DNA of 64,000 bases from Fontisubflavum oceani (lineage in GTDB: Bacteria > Pseudomonadota > Alphaproteobacteria > Rhodobacterales > Rhodobacteraceae), in assembly GCF_030407165.1 (NCBI RefSeq), contig NZ_CP129111.1:2914001-2978000 (forward strand), in the 5' to 3' direction. Of the stretch, positions 15,306 through 25,288 are shown piece after piece. A program made the translations under genes and the position numbers. Numbering within the stretch: position 1 is the first letter of the stretch; each line of letters begins with the position of its first letter. A model generated the notes under the pieces. The model worked only from the letters and a program-made list of their open reading frames with translations, was not told the DNA's origin and did no database searches.

Positions 15306-17402
15306 TTAACCAACTGAAATCAGGCGAATTGCTTTCTCCTGCTCCAGGAGCCAGAGCAAGACCCGCATCGATTGCCCGCGCGGGCTTTTGAGCTTCGGGT
15401 CTCGTTCAAGCAATGCCCGCGCATCGCTCTGCGCGATTGCCATCAGCGCGGTTTGGCTCTCCAGATCGGCCACCCGAAAGCGCGGCATACCCGATTGCGC
15501 CGTACCGATCAGGTCGCCTGCGCCGCGAATGGCGAGGTCTTCCTCCGCGATCCGAAAGCCATCTTCGGTCTCGCGCAACACGCTCAACCGTCGTTTCGCG
15601 CTCTCGCCCAACGGGCTGCGATACATCAGGAGGCAGGTGGAAGCCGCTGCCCCGCGCCCGACACGGCCCCGGAGTTGGTGGAGCTGCGCCAGGCCGAAAA
15701 TTTCCGCCTGTTCGATCACCATGATCGACGCGTTGGGCACATCCACCCCAACCTCGATCACCGTCGTGGCGACCAACACCCGGGTCCGACCGGCCTGGAA
15801 ATCGGCCATAGCGCGGTCTTTCTCCGCCTGCGGCAGTTGCCCATGGACCAAGCCCACGACGCCTTCTCCAAGTTCGGCGCGCAGCGCTTTGAACCGTTCC
15901 TCCGCCGCGGTCGCTTCGTAAACTTCGCTTTCCTCAACCAGCGGGCAGACCCAATAGGCCTGTCGCCCCTTTTCCACCGCATCGCGCAAATGCTGCACCA
16001 CTTCGGCGATCCGCGCGGTGGAAATCAGCGCCGTCTTCACCGGTGTCCGGCCCGGCGGTTTCTCGTCCAAGACGCTGATGTCCATATCGCCGTATTGCGC
16101 GAGGCTGAGCGTGCGCGGGATCGGCGTCGCCGTCATCACCAGCATATCCGCCGCCCGGCCCTTCTGGCTCAGCCGAATTCGTTCGCGCACGCCAAACCGG
16201 TGTTGTTCATCGACAATCGCCAGGCGCAAATCGGCAAATTCCACATCGTCTTGAAACACGGCATGGGTGCCAACGAGGATCTGAATGTCGCCGTGCGCCA
16301 GGGCCGCGAGCTTCGCCTTCCGCTCCGCGCCTTTGTCGGCCCCCGTCAGCATTTCGATCACAACGCCCGCGGTCTCTGCCAGCGGCTTCAGGTTGGCATA
16401 ATGTTGCGCCGCCAGGATCGAGGTCGGCGCCATCATCACCCCTTGCCCGCCGGCCTCGACCGCGATCAATAGCGCCATGAGCGCCACCAGGGTTTTGCCA
16501 GCGCCCACATCGCCTTGCAACAGCCGGCTCATCCGCACCGGCTCACCCATATCAGCCGCGATCTCATCCAAGGCGTGCAGTTGCGCGCCGGTCGGGCTAA
16601 ACGGCAGAGACCCCAACACCTTTTGCCGCAAGTGCCCATCGCCGATCGACGCGAATCCTTTGGCTTTGCGCACCGATAAGCGAGCGAGGCCGAGGGTCAT
16701 CTGATGGGCCAACAACTCATCATAGGCCAGGCGTTCACGCGCTTTCGCGCTGCGTGAGAGGTCTTCGGGGCCTTGCGGATGATGCGCCTGGGCCAGCGCC
16801 TCCGGCCAGGCGGGCCAGCCTTTGCGTTTCAGCAGCTCCAGGTCGATCCATTCCCCGAGATAGGGCGCGCGCGGCAAGGCGGAGGCCACCGCTTTCGCCA
16901 TGCCTTTCTGTGTCACACCGGCGGTCAGCGGATAAACCGGCTCGTAAGCGGGGATTTGGTCAGCCTCTTCGGGCGGCAGGATGTGGTCAGGATGCGGCAT
17001 CTGCGCGATGCTCTCAAAAAGCTCCACTTTGCCCGAGACCACCCGGCGGCTTCCGGTCGGCAGGACCCGTTCCAGATAATCACCGCGCGCATGGAAAAAC
17101 ACGAGCTGGAAGCTGGTCTGCGCGTCGCTCACCTCGACGCGATACGGCCCCCGCCCGCTCGGCTTGCGGTGCTTTCCGACCGTCACCTCAACCGTCGCCA
17201 TGCCGGGGAGGTCCACCTCACGGATAGACGCGCGGCGGCTGCGATCCATACCGCCAATCGGCAGCGTCAAGAGCAGGTCTTTCGGCGTTTCCACATGAAG
17301 GCCCGCATAGTGTTTCGCGGTCTTCGGGCCGACACCATCAAGCGTCTCAAGCCCGGCGAAAAGCGGGAAGAGTATCTCTGGCCTGCCCCGGGCTTCAGGC
17401 AT
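15306..17402 (-). CDS. recG: ATP-dependent DNA helicase RecG
   Basis: Remodels stalled replication forks and branch-migrates Holliday junctions. 698 residues. The N-terminal wedge/OB domain begins LFAGLETLDGVGPKTAKHYA. The helicase core has Walker A GDVGAGKT, the DEQH box (IVDEQHRFGVRERI) and motif VI (HQLRGRVGRG). The start at 17402 overlaps the ligA stop by 8 bases, so ligA and recG form a repair operon. The RecG end lies 107 bases from the SOS-box small gene. Confidence 0.97.
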   Translation of the reverse strand: MPEARGRPEILFPLFAGLETLDGVGPKTAKHYAGLHVETPKDLLLTLPIGGMDRSRRASIREVDLPGMATVEVTVGKHRKPSGRGPYRVEVSDAQTSFQLVFFHARGDYLERVLPTGSRRVVSGKVELFESIAQMPHPDHILPPEEADQIPAYEPVYPLTAGVTQKGMAKAVASALPRAPYLGEWIDLELLKRKGWPAWPEALAQAHHPQGPEDLSRSAKARERLAYDELLAHQMTLGLARLSVRKAKGFASIGDGHLRQKVLGSLPFSPTGAQLHALDEIAADMGEPVRMSRLLQGDVGAGKTLVALMALLIAVEAGGQGVMMAPTSILAAQHYANLKPLAETAGVVIEMLTGADKGAERKAKLAALAHGDIQILVGTHAVFQDDVEFADLRLAIVDEQHRFGVRERIRLSQKGRAADMLVMTATPIPRTLSLAQYGDMDISVLDEKPPGRTPVKTALISTARIAEVVQHLRDAVEKGRQAYWVCPLVEESEVYEATAAEERFKALRAELGEGVVGLVHGQLPQAEKDRAMADFQAGRTRVLVATTVIEVGVDVPNASIMVIEQAEIFGLAQLHQLRGRVGRGAAASTCLLMYRSPLGESAKRRLSVLRETEDGFRIAEEDLAIRGAGDLIGTAQSGMPRFRVADLESQTALMAIAQSDARALLERDPKLKSPRGQSMRVLLWLLEQEKAIRLISVG

Positions 17403-19649
17403 CGCCGATCAACGCCAGCCAAGCGTCCTCATCGATGGTCTCAACACCAAGATCGGCGGCTTTCTTGGCCTTTGATCCCGCCCCCGGCCCCGCCACCAGA
17501 AGATCGGTCTTTGCCGAAACGGACCCCGCCACTTTCGCACCCAAACCTTCGGCCCGTGCCTTCGCCTCGGCGCGGGTCATCTTTTCCAAACTGCCGGTAA
17601 AGACCACAGTTTTGCCAGCGACCGGACTGTCCGATGCCGCTGGCATCTCCGCATTTTCCACGGTGAGATGCGCGGCCAATCGATCGATGGAGGCGCGCTC
17701 GCGGGCCTGTTGAAAACTCATGACCAGAGAGACGGCCACGGTTGCACCGATCCCATCGATGCCAACCAGATCGTCCCAGGCCGCCCGCGCCGACGGATCA
17801 AGCCCGTCCCACACTGCCTGTCTCACCGCCGCCAGATTGGCGCGACGCCCGCCATCGGCGGCCTGCCGACGCTCCGCCGCCAGCGCATCCTCCGCCGCGC
17901 GGTGCCGATCGGCGGCTGGCGCCGCAGCATCGATGGCGGACAGAAACTCGTCCCAACTGCCGTAGTGGCGCGCCAGATCGGACGCCGCAACCTCGCCCAC
18001 ATGGCGGATACCAAGCGCGAAGATCACCCGAGCCAAGGGGATTGTTCGCTTGTCATTGATCGCGGCAAAGAGATTGTTGGCCGAGGTTTCGCCCCACCCT
18101 TCGCGGTTCCTCAGCTGTTGCAATCCCGTTCCATACCGGGCTTCCAGTTCGAAGATGTCAGCTGGCTCCGCGATCCAGGTATCTTTGTAGAATTGCTCCA
18201 CTTGTTTCGCGCCAAGACCCTCGATATCGAAAGCAGCGCGCGAAACGAAGTGCTTCAGTTTTTCAACGGCTTGCGCCGGGCAGATCAAGCCGCCGGTGCA
18301 GCGGCGGACGGCATCTCCCTCTTCGCGCACGGCGTCTGAGTTGCACTCTGGGCAGATCGCCGGGAAGACGAACGGCGCGGCGGTGTCGGGGCGCTTCGAG
18401 AGATCAACATCGGCCACTTTCGGGATCACATCGCCCGCGCGATAGACCTGGACCCAATCGCCCTCGCGAATGTCCTTGCCGCTGCGGATCGGGCCACCCT
18501 TCGCATCGCGACCGGCAATGTAGTCTTCGTTGTGAAGCGTCGCGTTTGACACGACGACACCTCCGACCGTGACGGGGGTGAGCCGCGCAACGGGGGACAG
18601 CGCGCCAGTCCGGCCAACCTGAATCTCGATCTTCTCAAGCCGAGTCCATGCCAGTTCGGCGGGAAATTTATGCGCGATGGCCCATCGCGGCGTCGTCGAC
18701 CGGAGACCAAGCCGCTGTTGCAGCGCCAGATCGTCGAGTTTGTAAACCACGCCATCAATGTCATAGCCAAGCGTGGCCCGCGCCTGTTCGATTGCGGCGT
18801 AATGCGCCAAAAGCTCATCCGTGCTCTCGCAGCGTCGGGTGAGGTCATTGGTCTGAAACCCCAAATCGGCGAGCCGTTCAATCGCCTCCATTTGGCTATC
18901 GGCTAGGGGTCGGACACCGCGCCCCAAGCATATGCGAAAAACCGCAGCGGGCGGGCGCGTGTTATTCTCGGATCAAGCTGGCGCAGAGATCCAGCGGCCG
19001 CATTGCGTGGATTGGCGAAAGTCTTCTCACCGGCCTCGGCTTGGCGGGTATTGAGCGCGGTAAAATCCGCGTGGCTCATATAGACCTCACCGCGGACTTC
19101 CAACAGGGCCGGTGCACCGTCGAGACGCTCTGGGATATCCGTAATGGTTCGCGCATTTGCGGTGACATTTTCACCAACAGCGCCGTCGCCACGCGTTGCG
19201 GCCTGAACCAAAACGCCCTCTTCGTATCGAAGGGAGAGCGACAATCCGTCTATCTTAGGTTCAGCGGTAAAGGCCAGTTTCTCAGTCGGCTCCATGCCCA
19301 GATACCGGCGAATGAAGCTTGCAAATTCCGCCACATCCTCGGCATCAAACGCATTACTGAGCGAGAGCATTCGCTCAGCATGCGCAACTTTCGAAAACCC
19401 CTCTGCCGGGGCGGCCCCCAGATGTTCGCTCGGGCTGTCACTGCGTTTGAGGTCAGGGAACACGGCCTCGAGCGCCGCGTTCTCTTTCTTCAGCGCATCA
19501 TAGTCCGCGTCGCTGATCTCAGGGGCATCATCTTGATGATAGGCCAGATTTGCAGCGGCAATCTCTAGCGCCAACTCAGCCAAGCGCGCCTCTGCCTCAG
19601 CCCTCGTCATGGCGGCGACCTGGCCTTGCTTTGCGCCTGCCTTGCTCAT
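17395..19649 (-). pseudogene. ligA: NAD-dependent DNA ligase LigA, frameshifted as read
   Basis: Seals nicks during replication and repair. The N-terminal part holds the adenylation motif (AEPKIDGLSLSLRYE, lysine of KIDG) and stops at AYAWGAVSDP. The rest, from LADSQMEAIERLADLGF through the zinc finger cysteines (ICPECNSD, GLICPAQ), the HhH region and the BRCT domain, lies in another frame. The G run at 18906-18909 has four bases; five restore DPLADSQ exactly. Corrected length about 751 residues. LigA is normally essential, so this is most likely a consensus error. Start 19649 has GGAG 6 bases upstream. Confidence 0.9.
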
Positions 19650-19733
19650 ATTCCGCTCCCGCGCTCTGATCCTTGCAGAGTGATAGGAGGCAGGCGCGGT
19701 CAGGTCCAGTGCGAGATGTCGACGGCGGCCCGA

Positions 19734-20447
19734 TCAGGCGCTCGCGGCGATGTGCTCTGTGTTGAGCGCGGGCTGCGGATCGCGCAAGACATATCCCCTG
19801 CCCCAAACCGTCTCGATATGATTGTCGCCACCGGTCGCCTGACTGAGCTTCTTGCGCAGCTTGCAGATGAAGACATCGATGATTTTCAACTCAGGTTCGT
19901 CCATGCCGCCATAAAGATGGTTCAAGAACATCTCTTTGGTCAGCGTCGTGCCTTTGCGGAGACTCAACAACTCCAGCATCTGATATTCCTTGCCAGTCAG
20001 ATGAACGGCGCGACCTTCGACATCAACGGTTTTCGCGTCGAGATTCACCGCGATTGATCCTGTTTTGATCACCGACTGCGCATGGCCTTTCGACCGGCGA
20101 ATGATCGCGTGGATTCGCGCGACAAGCTCTTCACGGTGGAACGGCTTGGTCAGGTAGTCATCCGCACCGAACCCGAACCCCTTCAGCTTGTTTTCGGTAT
20201 CGTCTGCACCCGAGAGGATCAGTATCGGCGTCTCGATCCGCGCGAGACGCAACTGCCGCAGGACTTCATGGCCAGTCATATCAGGCAAGTTTAGATCAAG
20301 AAGAATTAAATCGTAATCATAAAGCTTTGCGAGATCGATCCCTTCTTCGCCAAGAGGTGTCGAATACACGTTCAGATCGGCATGGCTCAACATCATCTCG
20401 ATGCTTTTCGAAGTGGTGGGATCGTCTTCGACCAACAGGACGCGCAT
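19734..20447 (-). CDS. ctrA: Cell cycle response regulator CtrA
   Basis: Master response regulator of alphaproteobacteria. In Rhodobacteraceae it governs motility, gene transfer agents and related traits. 237 residues: receiver domain with the phosphorylated aspartate in LILLDLNLPDMTG, then an OmpR-type winged helix containing LTGKEYQMLELLSLRKG and LYGGMDEPELKIIDVF. Start at ATG 20447 with GGAG 7 bases upstream; the TTG just before it is not needed. Downstream of sciP on the same strand. Confidence 0.97.
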   Translation of the reverse strand: MRVLLVEDDPTTSKSIEMMLSHADLNVYSTPLGEEGIDLAKLYDYDLILLDLNLPDMTGHEVLRQLRLARIETPILILSGADDTENKLKGFGFGADDYLTKPFHREELVARIHAIIRRSKGHAQSVIKTGSIAVNLDAKTVDVEGRAVHLTGKEYQMLELLSLRKGTTLTKEMFLNHLYGGMDEPELKIIDVFICKLRKKLSQATGGDNHIETVWGRGYVLRDPQPALNTEHIAASA

Positions 20448-20498
20448 CAATTCTCTCCGATTCTTATCCGGCGTTGACGCTACCCCTGAGGTGAAATG

Positions 20499-20514
20499 GT
20501 TAATTACAAGTTAC
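20499..20514 (-). promoter_or_regulatory. Candidate CtrA binding site upstream of ctrA
   Basis: On the minus strand this reads GTAA-N7-TTAAC, one base off the CtrA consensus TTAA-N7-TTAAC. It lies about 52 bases upstream of the ctrA start, so it fits autoregulation, as in Caulobacter. Confidence 0.5.
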
Positions 20515-20566
20515 CCTTTTAGATAGTTCCGCACGGTGGTCTAAGTTTCAATCCCGTAAATGCCAT

Positions 20567-20842
20567 TTATTGACGGTAACGTTGTATGGCGGTTGCCCGC
20601 AAGGCGGCTTCACCATGGGTCGCAACCGCCTCTTTCCACGCAGTTAATTCCTCTTCGGACAGGCTCCAGGTCTCCATAGCTTCCGTGGCGGAAACCAACC
20701 CAAACTCAACCGCCCGCACCACCGCGGCCTTGCGGCTCGCGACCCAACGGCGGGTTGTTGGGCTGGGCAAATCTGCCCGGGTCATCTGCGTGCCGTCGGG
20801 CAATGTGACAACATGCGGCTCTTTTATACGCCGGATATACAT
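20567..20842 (-). CDS. sciP: CtrA inhibitor SciP (DUF1153)
   Basis: Small helix-turn-helix protein that binds CtrA and blocks activation of its target promoters. 91 residues with the family marks YIRRIKEPHVVTLPDGTQMT, LPSPTTRRWVASRKAAVV and LSEEELTAWKEAV. It sits directly upstream of ctrA on the same strand with a 119-base gap that carries the candidate CtrA box, so regulator and antagonist are adjacent. Confidence 0.92.
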   Translation of the reverse strand: MYIRRIKEPHVVTLPDGTQMTRADLPSPTTRRWVASRKAAVVRAVEFGLVSATEAMETWSLSEEELTAWKEAVATHGEAALRATAIQRYRQ

Positions 20843-20915
20843 GACGATCCTCTCTCATATCAGTCTTGGCCCAAAAACTTGCAGGAAACTGCTTAAAGAG
20901 GTGTAAGTGCGGGGC

Positions 20916-20943
20916 TTGAGGATAGGGCGCATTTTCCTATATT
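20916..20943 (+). promoter_or_regulatory. Promoter for mnmA
   Basis: TTGAGG (20916-20921) and TATATT (20938-20943) are 16 bases apart, 32 bases upstream of the mnmA start. Confidence 0.5.
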
Positions 20944-20975
20944 GCGCTGGAACTCACCCCCGCAGGAGCAGCCTG

Positions 20976-22124
20976 ATGGCCCTTGACCGCCCGACAGACG
21001 CGTTGAACTCGCTTGGCTTTGCCAAAGCGCCGGCGGACACACGCGTGGTCGTCGCCATGTCAGGAGGCGTCGACAGCTCCGTCGTAGCGGCGCAGCTGGC
21101 CGAAGAGGGCTATGATGTCGTTGGCGTGACATTGCAGCTTTACGATCACGGTGCGGCGCTGGCCAAGAAAGGCGCCTGTTGCGCCGGGCGGGATATTCAT
21201 GATGCGCGTCGTGTGGCCGAGGAAATGGGCTTCCCGCATTATGTGCTGGATTATGAAAATACCTTTCGGGAGGCCGTGATCGACGAATTCGCCGATAGTT
21301 ATTTGGCGGGCGCGACACCTGTGCCCTGCATTCGCTGCAACGAGCGGGTGAAATTCAAAGATCTTTTGGAAACCGCGAAAGATCTCGATGCCGATTGCAT
21401 GGCCACCGGGCACTATATCCAGCGGAAAATGGGACTAGAAGGGCCAGAATTGCACTCCGCAGCGGATGCAGGCCGCGACCAATCCTATTTTCTGTTTTCC
21501 ACAACGCCGGAACAGCTGTCTTATCTGCGCTTCCCGCTTGGTCATCTGGCCTCGAAAGCGGAGACCCGGGCTTTGGCCGGCAAATACGGGCTGAGCGTGG
21601 CGGACAAGCCGGACAGCCAAGACATCTGCTTCGTGCCCAATGGCAATTATGCCGCCGTGATCGAAAAGCTCCGTCCGGGCGCGGGTGAACCTGGCGATAT
21701 CGTCGATATGGAGGGCCAAGTCCTGGGCCAACACACCGGCGTGATCCATTACACGATCGGCCAGCGGCGCGGGCTTGGCATCGGCGGACTGACCGATCCG
21801 CTCTATGTGGTGAAACTCGACCCCGACAGCCGCCGCGTGGTGGTCGGCCCGAAAGAGGCGCTTTCCACTCGTGTCGTCCCGGTCCGTGAGATCAACTGGC
21901 TGGGCGATGCGCCGTTCACCTCGCAGGACGAATGGCATATGGGCGTGAAAATCCGCTCCACCCGCCCGCCGCGGGACGCGATCATCCGCCCAATCTCCGA
22001 GACGGAGGCCGAGGTTGAATTGCTGACCCCAGAAGAAGGGGTGAGCCCAGGCCAGGCTTGCGTGTTCTATGCCCCCGAAGGCAGCCGCATCTTTGGCGGT
22101 GGCTGGATCTGGCGCGGACAATAG
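20976..22124 (+). CDS. mnmA: tRNA-specific 2-thiouridylase MnmA
   Basis: Adds sulfur to uridine 34 of tRNA-Lys, -Glu and -Gln. 382 residues. PP-loop motif VVVAMSGGVDSSVVAAQL, first catalytic cysteine in PVPCIRCNERVKF, second in SQDICFVPNGNY, plus ATGHYIQ and GRDQSYFLF. Start at ATG 20976 with AGGAG upstream; the longer frame from 20907 runs through the promoter. Divergent from sciP. Confidence 0.96.
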   Translation: MALDRPTDALNSLGFAKAPADTRVVVAMSGGVDSSVVAAQLAEEGYDVVGVTLQLYDHGAALAKKGACCAGRDIHDARRVAEEMGFPHYVLDYENTFREAVIDEFADSYLAGATPVPCIRCNERVKFKDLLETAKDLDADCMATGHYIQRKMGLEGPELHSAADAGRDQSYFLFSTTPEQLSYLRFPLGHLASKAETRALAGKYGLSVADKPDSQDICFVPNGNYAAVIEKLRPGAGEPGDIVDMEGQVLGQHTGVIHYTIGQRRGLGIGGLTDPLYVVKLDPDSRRVVVGPKEALSTRVVPVREINWLGDAPFTSQDEWHMGVKIRSTRPPRDAIIRPISETEAEVELLTPEEGVSPGQACVFYAPEGSRIFGGGWIWRGQ

Positions 22125-22445
22125 GTCACCGGATCGGAGAGCTTTCGAATTTCGGACGCCTCTTGGTGGCCGCCTGGCTGCGGCACGCTATGGCCGGCCC
22201 TCGCGCGCCAAACCCGCCGCGCGCCGGATAAGCGCGTGGGCCACGTTGCTCAAGACCTGATAGCGACCGGCCATTTCTGCAACACAACCGATGGCGTGCG
22301 AAATGACCCTTCATCTGGTGAAACCAAACACGCCAAGATCCGGAGCCCCGCGGGCGGCAATCTGTGCCGCCATCTGACCCGGTCCTCGCTTCTCTGCTTC
22401 AAAATATCCCCGCCGGAGGCACAAATCTCTTGCGCGCGCGCCTAA
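22125..22445. other. Intergenic region, no gene seen
   Basis: No convincing open frame, tRNA or strong hairpin. It includes a CCTCCGGCGGGGATATTTT-like stretch (near 22400-22418 on the minus strand). I recall similar stretches between genes in Rhodobacteraceae, but cannot confirm that here. Confidence 0.4.
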
Positions 22446-23165
22446 TCACACGCCCCCGCCCATCAAAAACACCCGAAAGCTCACCCGCTGATGGCTGATC
22501 TGGCGAACCACCTGAACCCGCTCCACCCAGTGAAAGCTTGAACGCGGCCCATCCCGCCCAACCAGCCGATACCCCTCGGCATCATATTGCGCGCGAATAT
22601 GTTCCCCCTCTTCCGCGCGGATCACTGTATCGTCGACGCGAACCGTCTCCGCAAACCCGAGAGCGAGCAGCGCGTGGGCCTCGTCTTCCGTCCAAGGGCG
22701 CAGCCGCCGTGCATCATCCCAAGCAAAACTACAGCGCAGCAGGGCGACCGCCTCCTCGGGCCAGGTCTCCATATCATCCCGCTCTGCCCGCGTTGCGGTC
22801 AACAGCGGAAACACCTCTGGATCAGACACACGACGCGCGGCCATCTGGTCGCGAATCGCCAAACCATAACGGGCGCAATGTACCAACCCCGCCGGAATCC
22901 GCCCGCCAGGCGCCCCAAACGAGCCTTGAATGACCCAATAAAACGGATCGCCCTCTGTCGCCGATACATCCGGCGACCCAGGCCGGGCCAGAAACCCTGG
23001 GATATGCGCCTGTAACTCAGATAGAAAGGCCATTTCCCCAAAATGAGCCTGCCCCGTCAGATCCTCGACAGCATCAGGCATCAAAACATCTGGCTCTTGC
23101 GCAACGGCCCAAGAGGCCCAAGCCGCTACCCCTGCCGCAATCAAACTGCATGGCCCCAATCTCAT
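22446..23165 (-). CDS. Secreted or periplasmic protein of unknown function
   Basis: A 239-residue protein with a signal peptide (MRLGPCSLIAAGVAAWASW, cleavage likely after AVAQ). Two cysteines in the mature part (VHCARYG, LLRCSFAW) could form a disulfide. No known domain recognised. Start chosen at 23165 because it opens the signal peptide; the frame is open further upstream but without signal-like sequence. Confidence 0.7.
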   Translation of the reverse strand: MRLGPCSLIAAGVAAWASWAVAQEPDVLMPDAVEDLTGQAHFGEMAFLSELQAHIPGFLARPGSPDVSATEGDPFYWVIQGSFGAPGGRIPAGLVHCARYGLAIRDQMAARRVSDPEVFPLLTATRAERDDMETWPEEAVALLRCSFAWDDARRLRPWTEDEAHALLALGFAETVRVDDTVIRAEEGEHIRAQYDAEGYRLVGRDGPRSSFHWVERVQVVRQISHQRVSFRVFLMGGGV

Positions 23166-23382
23166 GCCAAAACGATAACAGTCAAACCAGCAGATGCCAG
23201 CGCGGCTCCACAGATGTGATGTCGGAACGCACCCGGTCGCAGCAGAACCTAAACTGGTCAAGCGCCACGCGACCTTGCCCATAATCCCGCGGCAGCGCGC
23301 GTTGGCGAGGACCCCGCCCAGGGGTCACGAGCCGACGCGCCGCCACCGCCCGTCAGGGCATATTCAACCAAAGGGGAATAAA

Positions 23383-23459
23383 TGGCGCGGTTGACGGGGC
23401 TCGAACCCGCGACCCCCGGCGTGACAGGCCGGTACTCTAACCAACTGAGCTACAACCGC
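23383..23459 (-). tRNA. tRNA-Asp(GTC)
   Basis: 77 bases including an encoded CCA end. Acceptor stem GCGGTTG/CAACCGC with discriminator G, T-loop GGTTCGAGCC, anticodon GTC in CCTGTCACG. G34 is the position that Tgt and QueA convert to queuosine. One of two near-identical copies 34 bases apart. Confidence 0.97.
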
Positions 23460-23493
23460 GCAGACACGAAACAGGATGCAAGAGCGATGGTGG

Positions 23494-23570
23494 TGGCGCG
23501 GTTGACGGGGCTCGAACCCGCGACCCCCGGCGTGACAGGCCGGTACTCTAACCAACTGAGCTACAACCGC
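23494..23570 (-). tRNA. tRNA-Asp(GTC), second copy
   Basis: Same sequence and structure as the copy at 23383-23459, anticodon GTC, encoded CCA. It is transcribed first on the minus strand and may share a transcript with the other copy. Confidence 0.97.
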
Positions 23571-23678
23571 TCACCATCCGCCTCGCGCATCCGCTTCGGC
23601 GTGACGTGTGGTCTATGCTGCGCACCGCGCCCCGTCAAGCGGGCATGCACTCAAAATCTGCACCCATCTGACTAAGGA

Positions 23679-24224
23679 TTAGGATCCGCCCCGCCGACGC
23701 GTGGCGTCACCAGCCAAACAGGCCTCCAAGACGTCCAAATCTGGCCAGAACACCCGCCGCGCCGGGACAGTTTCGCCCAAAAGCGGATCGTCGAACACCG
23801 GCCCCTCGACACCGCCCCAATGCCGATACACCCTCCGGGTCGCCTTGTTCTCCTCCAAAACAACCAGCGACAGAGATGACAGGCCACGCCGCCGCAAGTC
23901 GGCGCAGATTGCCCGCATCAGGTGCCGCCCAACACCCTTCCCGCGCATCCCGGCTGCCGTATGCAAATTGTCCAGGTACGGCCCGTCCTTATGACCAGGA
24001 TCCCAAAGCGCAAAGCCTGCCAAAGCGCCGTCCCATTCCGCCACCGCAACCTCAGCTTTGTCCAAAACATCGGGGACCCATTTCTGCGCCATCATCGCCG
24101 TCAAAGGCGCATCTAAAGCGCCAGCTTTGAAGCAGGGGGCATAGGTGGTCTGCCAATTGGCGCTATGCAGGGCCTGAAGCCCCGACAAGTCATCCTCACA
24201 GGCCGGGCGGATCACCAAACTCAT
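23679..24224 (-). CDS. GNAT family N-acetyltransferase
   Basis: 181-residue acetyltransferase with the acetyl-CoA-binding stretch GMRGKGVGRHLMRAIC and the following VLEENKATRRVYRHWG. Start at ATG 24224, overlapping the stop of the EamA transporter gene by 4 bases (ATGA), so the two are coupled. Substrate unknown. Confidence 0.88.
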   Translation of the reverse strand: MSLVIRPACEDDLSGLQALHSANWQTTYAPCFKAGALDAPLTAMMAQKWVPDVLDKAEVAVAEWDGALAGFALWDPGHKDGPYLDNLHTAAGMRGKGVGRHLMRAICADLRRRGLSSLSLVVLEENKATRRVYRHWGGVEGPVFDDPLLGETVPARRVFWPDLDVLEACLAGDATRRRGGS

Positions 24225-25183
24225 GTCTCTGACGCCTGGCGTTCGCGCCAAAATACATAAAGCCCCGCCGACGCAATCAGCACAATCCCGACCCAAACCG
24301 CCGCTGACGGGACCTCGCCAAACACCACCCAGCCCCAGAAAATCGCCATTGGCAAAGCCGCGTATTCGAAGGGGGCCACAGTGGCGGGCGCGCCGGTCCG
24401 ATAAGCCTGGCTGATCGCATAGCCAATGCCACCGCCCAAAACCCCAATCAGCACGAACATCCAGACATCCTCGGTCGCCGGCCAGGTCCAGGCGCGCAGC
24501 AAGAAGATCAGACTGTCATGTTCGACCCGTTCGGCAAATCGCCCATCGCCGGCAACCAGAAAGAAGATCCCGCCGACACAAAGAAACGCACCCTGAATAT
24601 AGATCGCCATCGCGGCGGCGCTTGATTTCACCCCAAGCTTCCGGGTCAACACATTCATCCCCGCATAGCCAAGGGCGGCCAAAATCGGCAAAGCCAATGT
24701 CCACCCTCCCGCCGCACCGGCATCGGCGTCACTCCAGGGTTGCGTCATCACCACGACCCCCAAGAACCCCACAATCACCGCACCGAGACGCCGTGGACCC
24801 ACCTTCTCCCCCAGGATAGGGATCGAGAGCAGTGTGATAAAGAGCGGCGCGACGAAAAAGATCGCCGTCGCCGTCGCAAGCGGCATCACTGCCAAAGCAG
24901 CGAAGAATGTCATATTCGCGAAGACGATCAGCAGCGCGCGGATCAAATGCAAGCCAGGTTGCGTGGTCTTGAGCAGATGGAAACCGCCCTCCATCCGCAA
25001 AATCATCAGCGCAATGCAGATGCCAATGGCCGAGCGGATAAAAACCATCTGATGCAACGGATAGCCGTCCGACAGCGCCTTGATCATCATATCGTTGATC
25101 GAGATGAAGAACATGGCCATCAGGATCAACCCAATGGCCGCCTTGCCATCGTTGCCCGATTTGATCTCGACAGACTCAGCCAT
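24221..25183 (-). CDS. DMT superfamily (EamA) transporter
   Basis: 320-residue inner membrane carrier with ten predicted hydrophobic segments in two EamA repeats. Typical marks are MVFIRSAIGICIALM near the start and EYAALPMAIFWGWVVFGE in the second repeat. This group exports or imports small metabolites; the substrate cannot be read. Operon with the downstream GNAT gene; divergent from the ArsR gene. Confidence 0.88.
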   Translation of the reverse strand: MAESVEIKSGNDGKAAIGLILMAMFFISINDMMIKALSDGYPLHQMVFIRSAIGICIALMILRMEGGFHLLKTTQPGLHLIRALLIVFANMTFFAALAVMPLATATAIFFVAPLFITLLSIPILGEKVGPRRLGAVIVGFLGVVVMTQPWSDADAGAAGGWTLALPILAALGYAGMNVLTRKLGVKSSAAAMAIYIQGAFLCVGGIFFLVAGDGRFAERVEHDSLIFLLRAWTWPATEDVWMFVLIGVLGGGIGYAISQAYRTGAPATVAPFEYAALPMAIFWGWVVFGEVPSAAVWVGIVLIASAGLYVFWRERQASET

Positions 25184-25272
25184 GTCACCCCTCCTCCCTG
25201 CCCGCTACGCGAAAAAACCGGTGCGCGCCAGAGCCAGCCGATCGGTCCGCTTGACGGATGGGGCCAAACGAA

Positions 25273-25288
25273 ATAACCATCTAGTTAT
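25273..25288. promoter_or_regulatory. Inverted repeat at the ArsR-type gene start
   Basis: ATAAC (25273-25277) and GTTAT (25284-25288) flank CATCTA and overlap the ATG at 25287. A further GTTAT lies at about 25300-25304. This suits an operator for autorepression by the ArsR-type protein. Confidence 0.45.

Noticed and set aside
22405..22420. CCTCCGGCGGGGATATTTT-like stretch as a possible regulatory element
   Set aside because: I recall such stretches being common between genes in Rhodobacteraceae; a single copy here supports no role.
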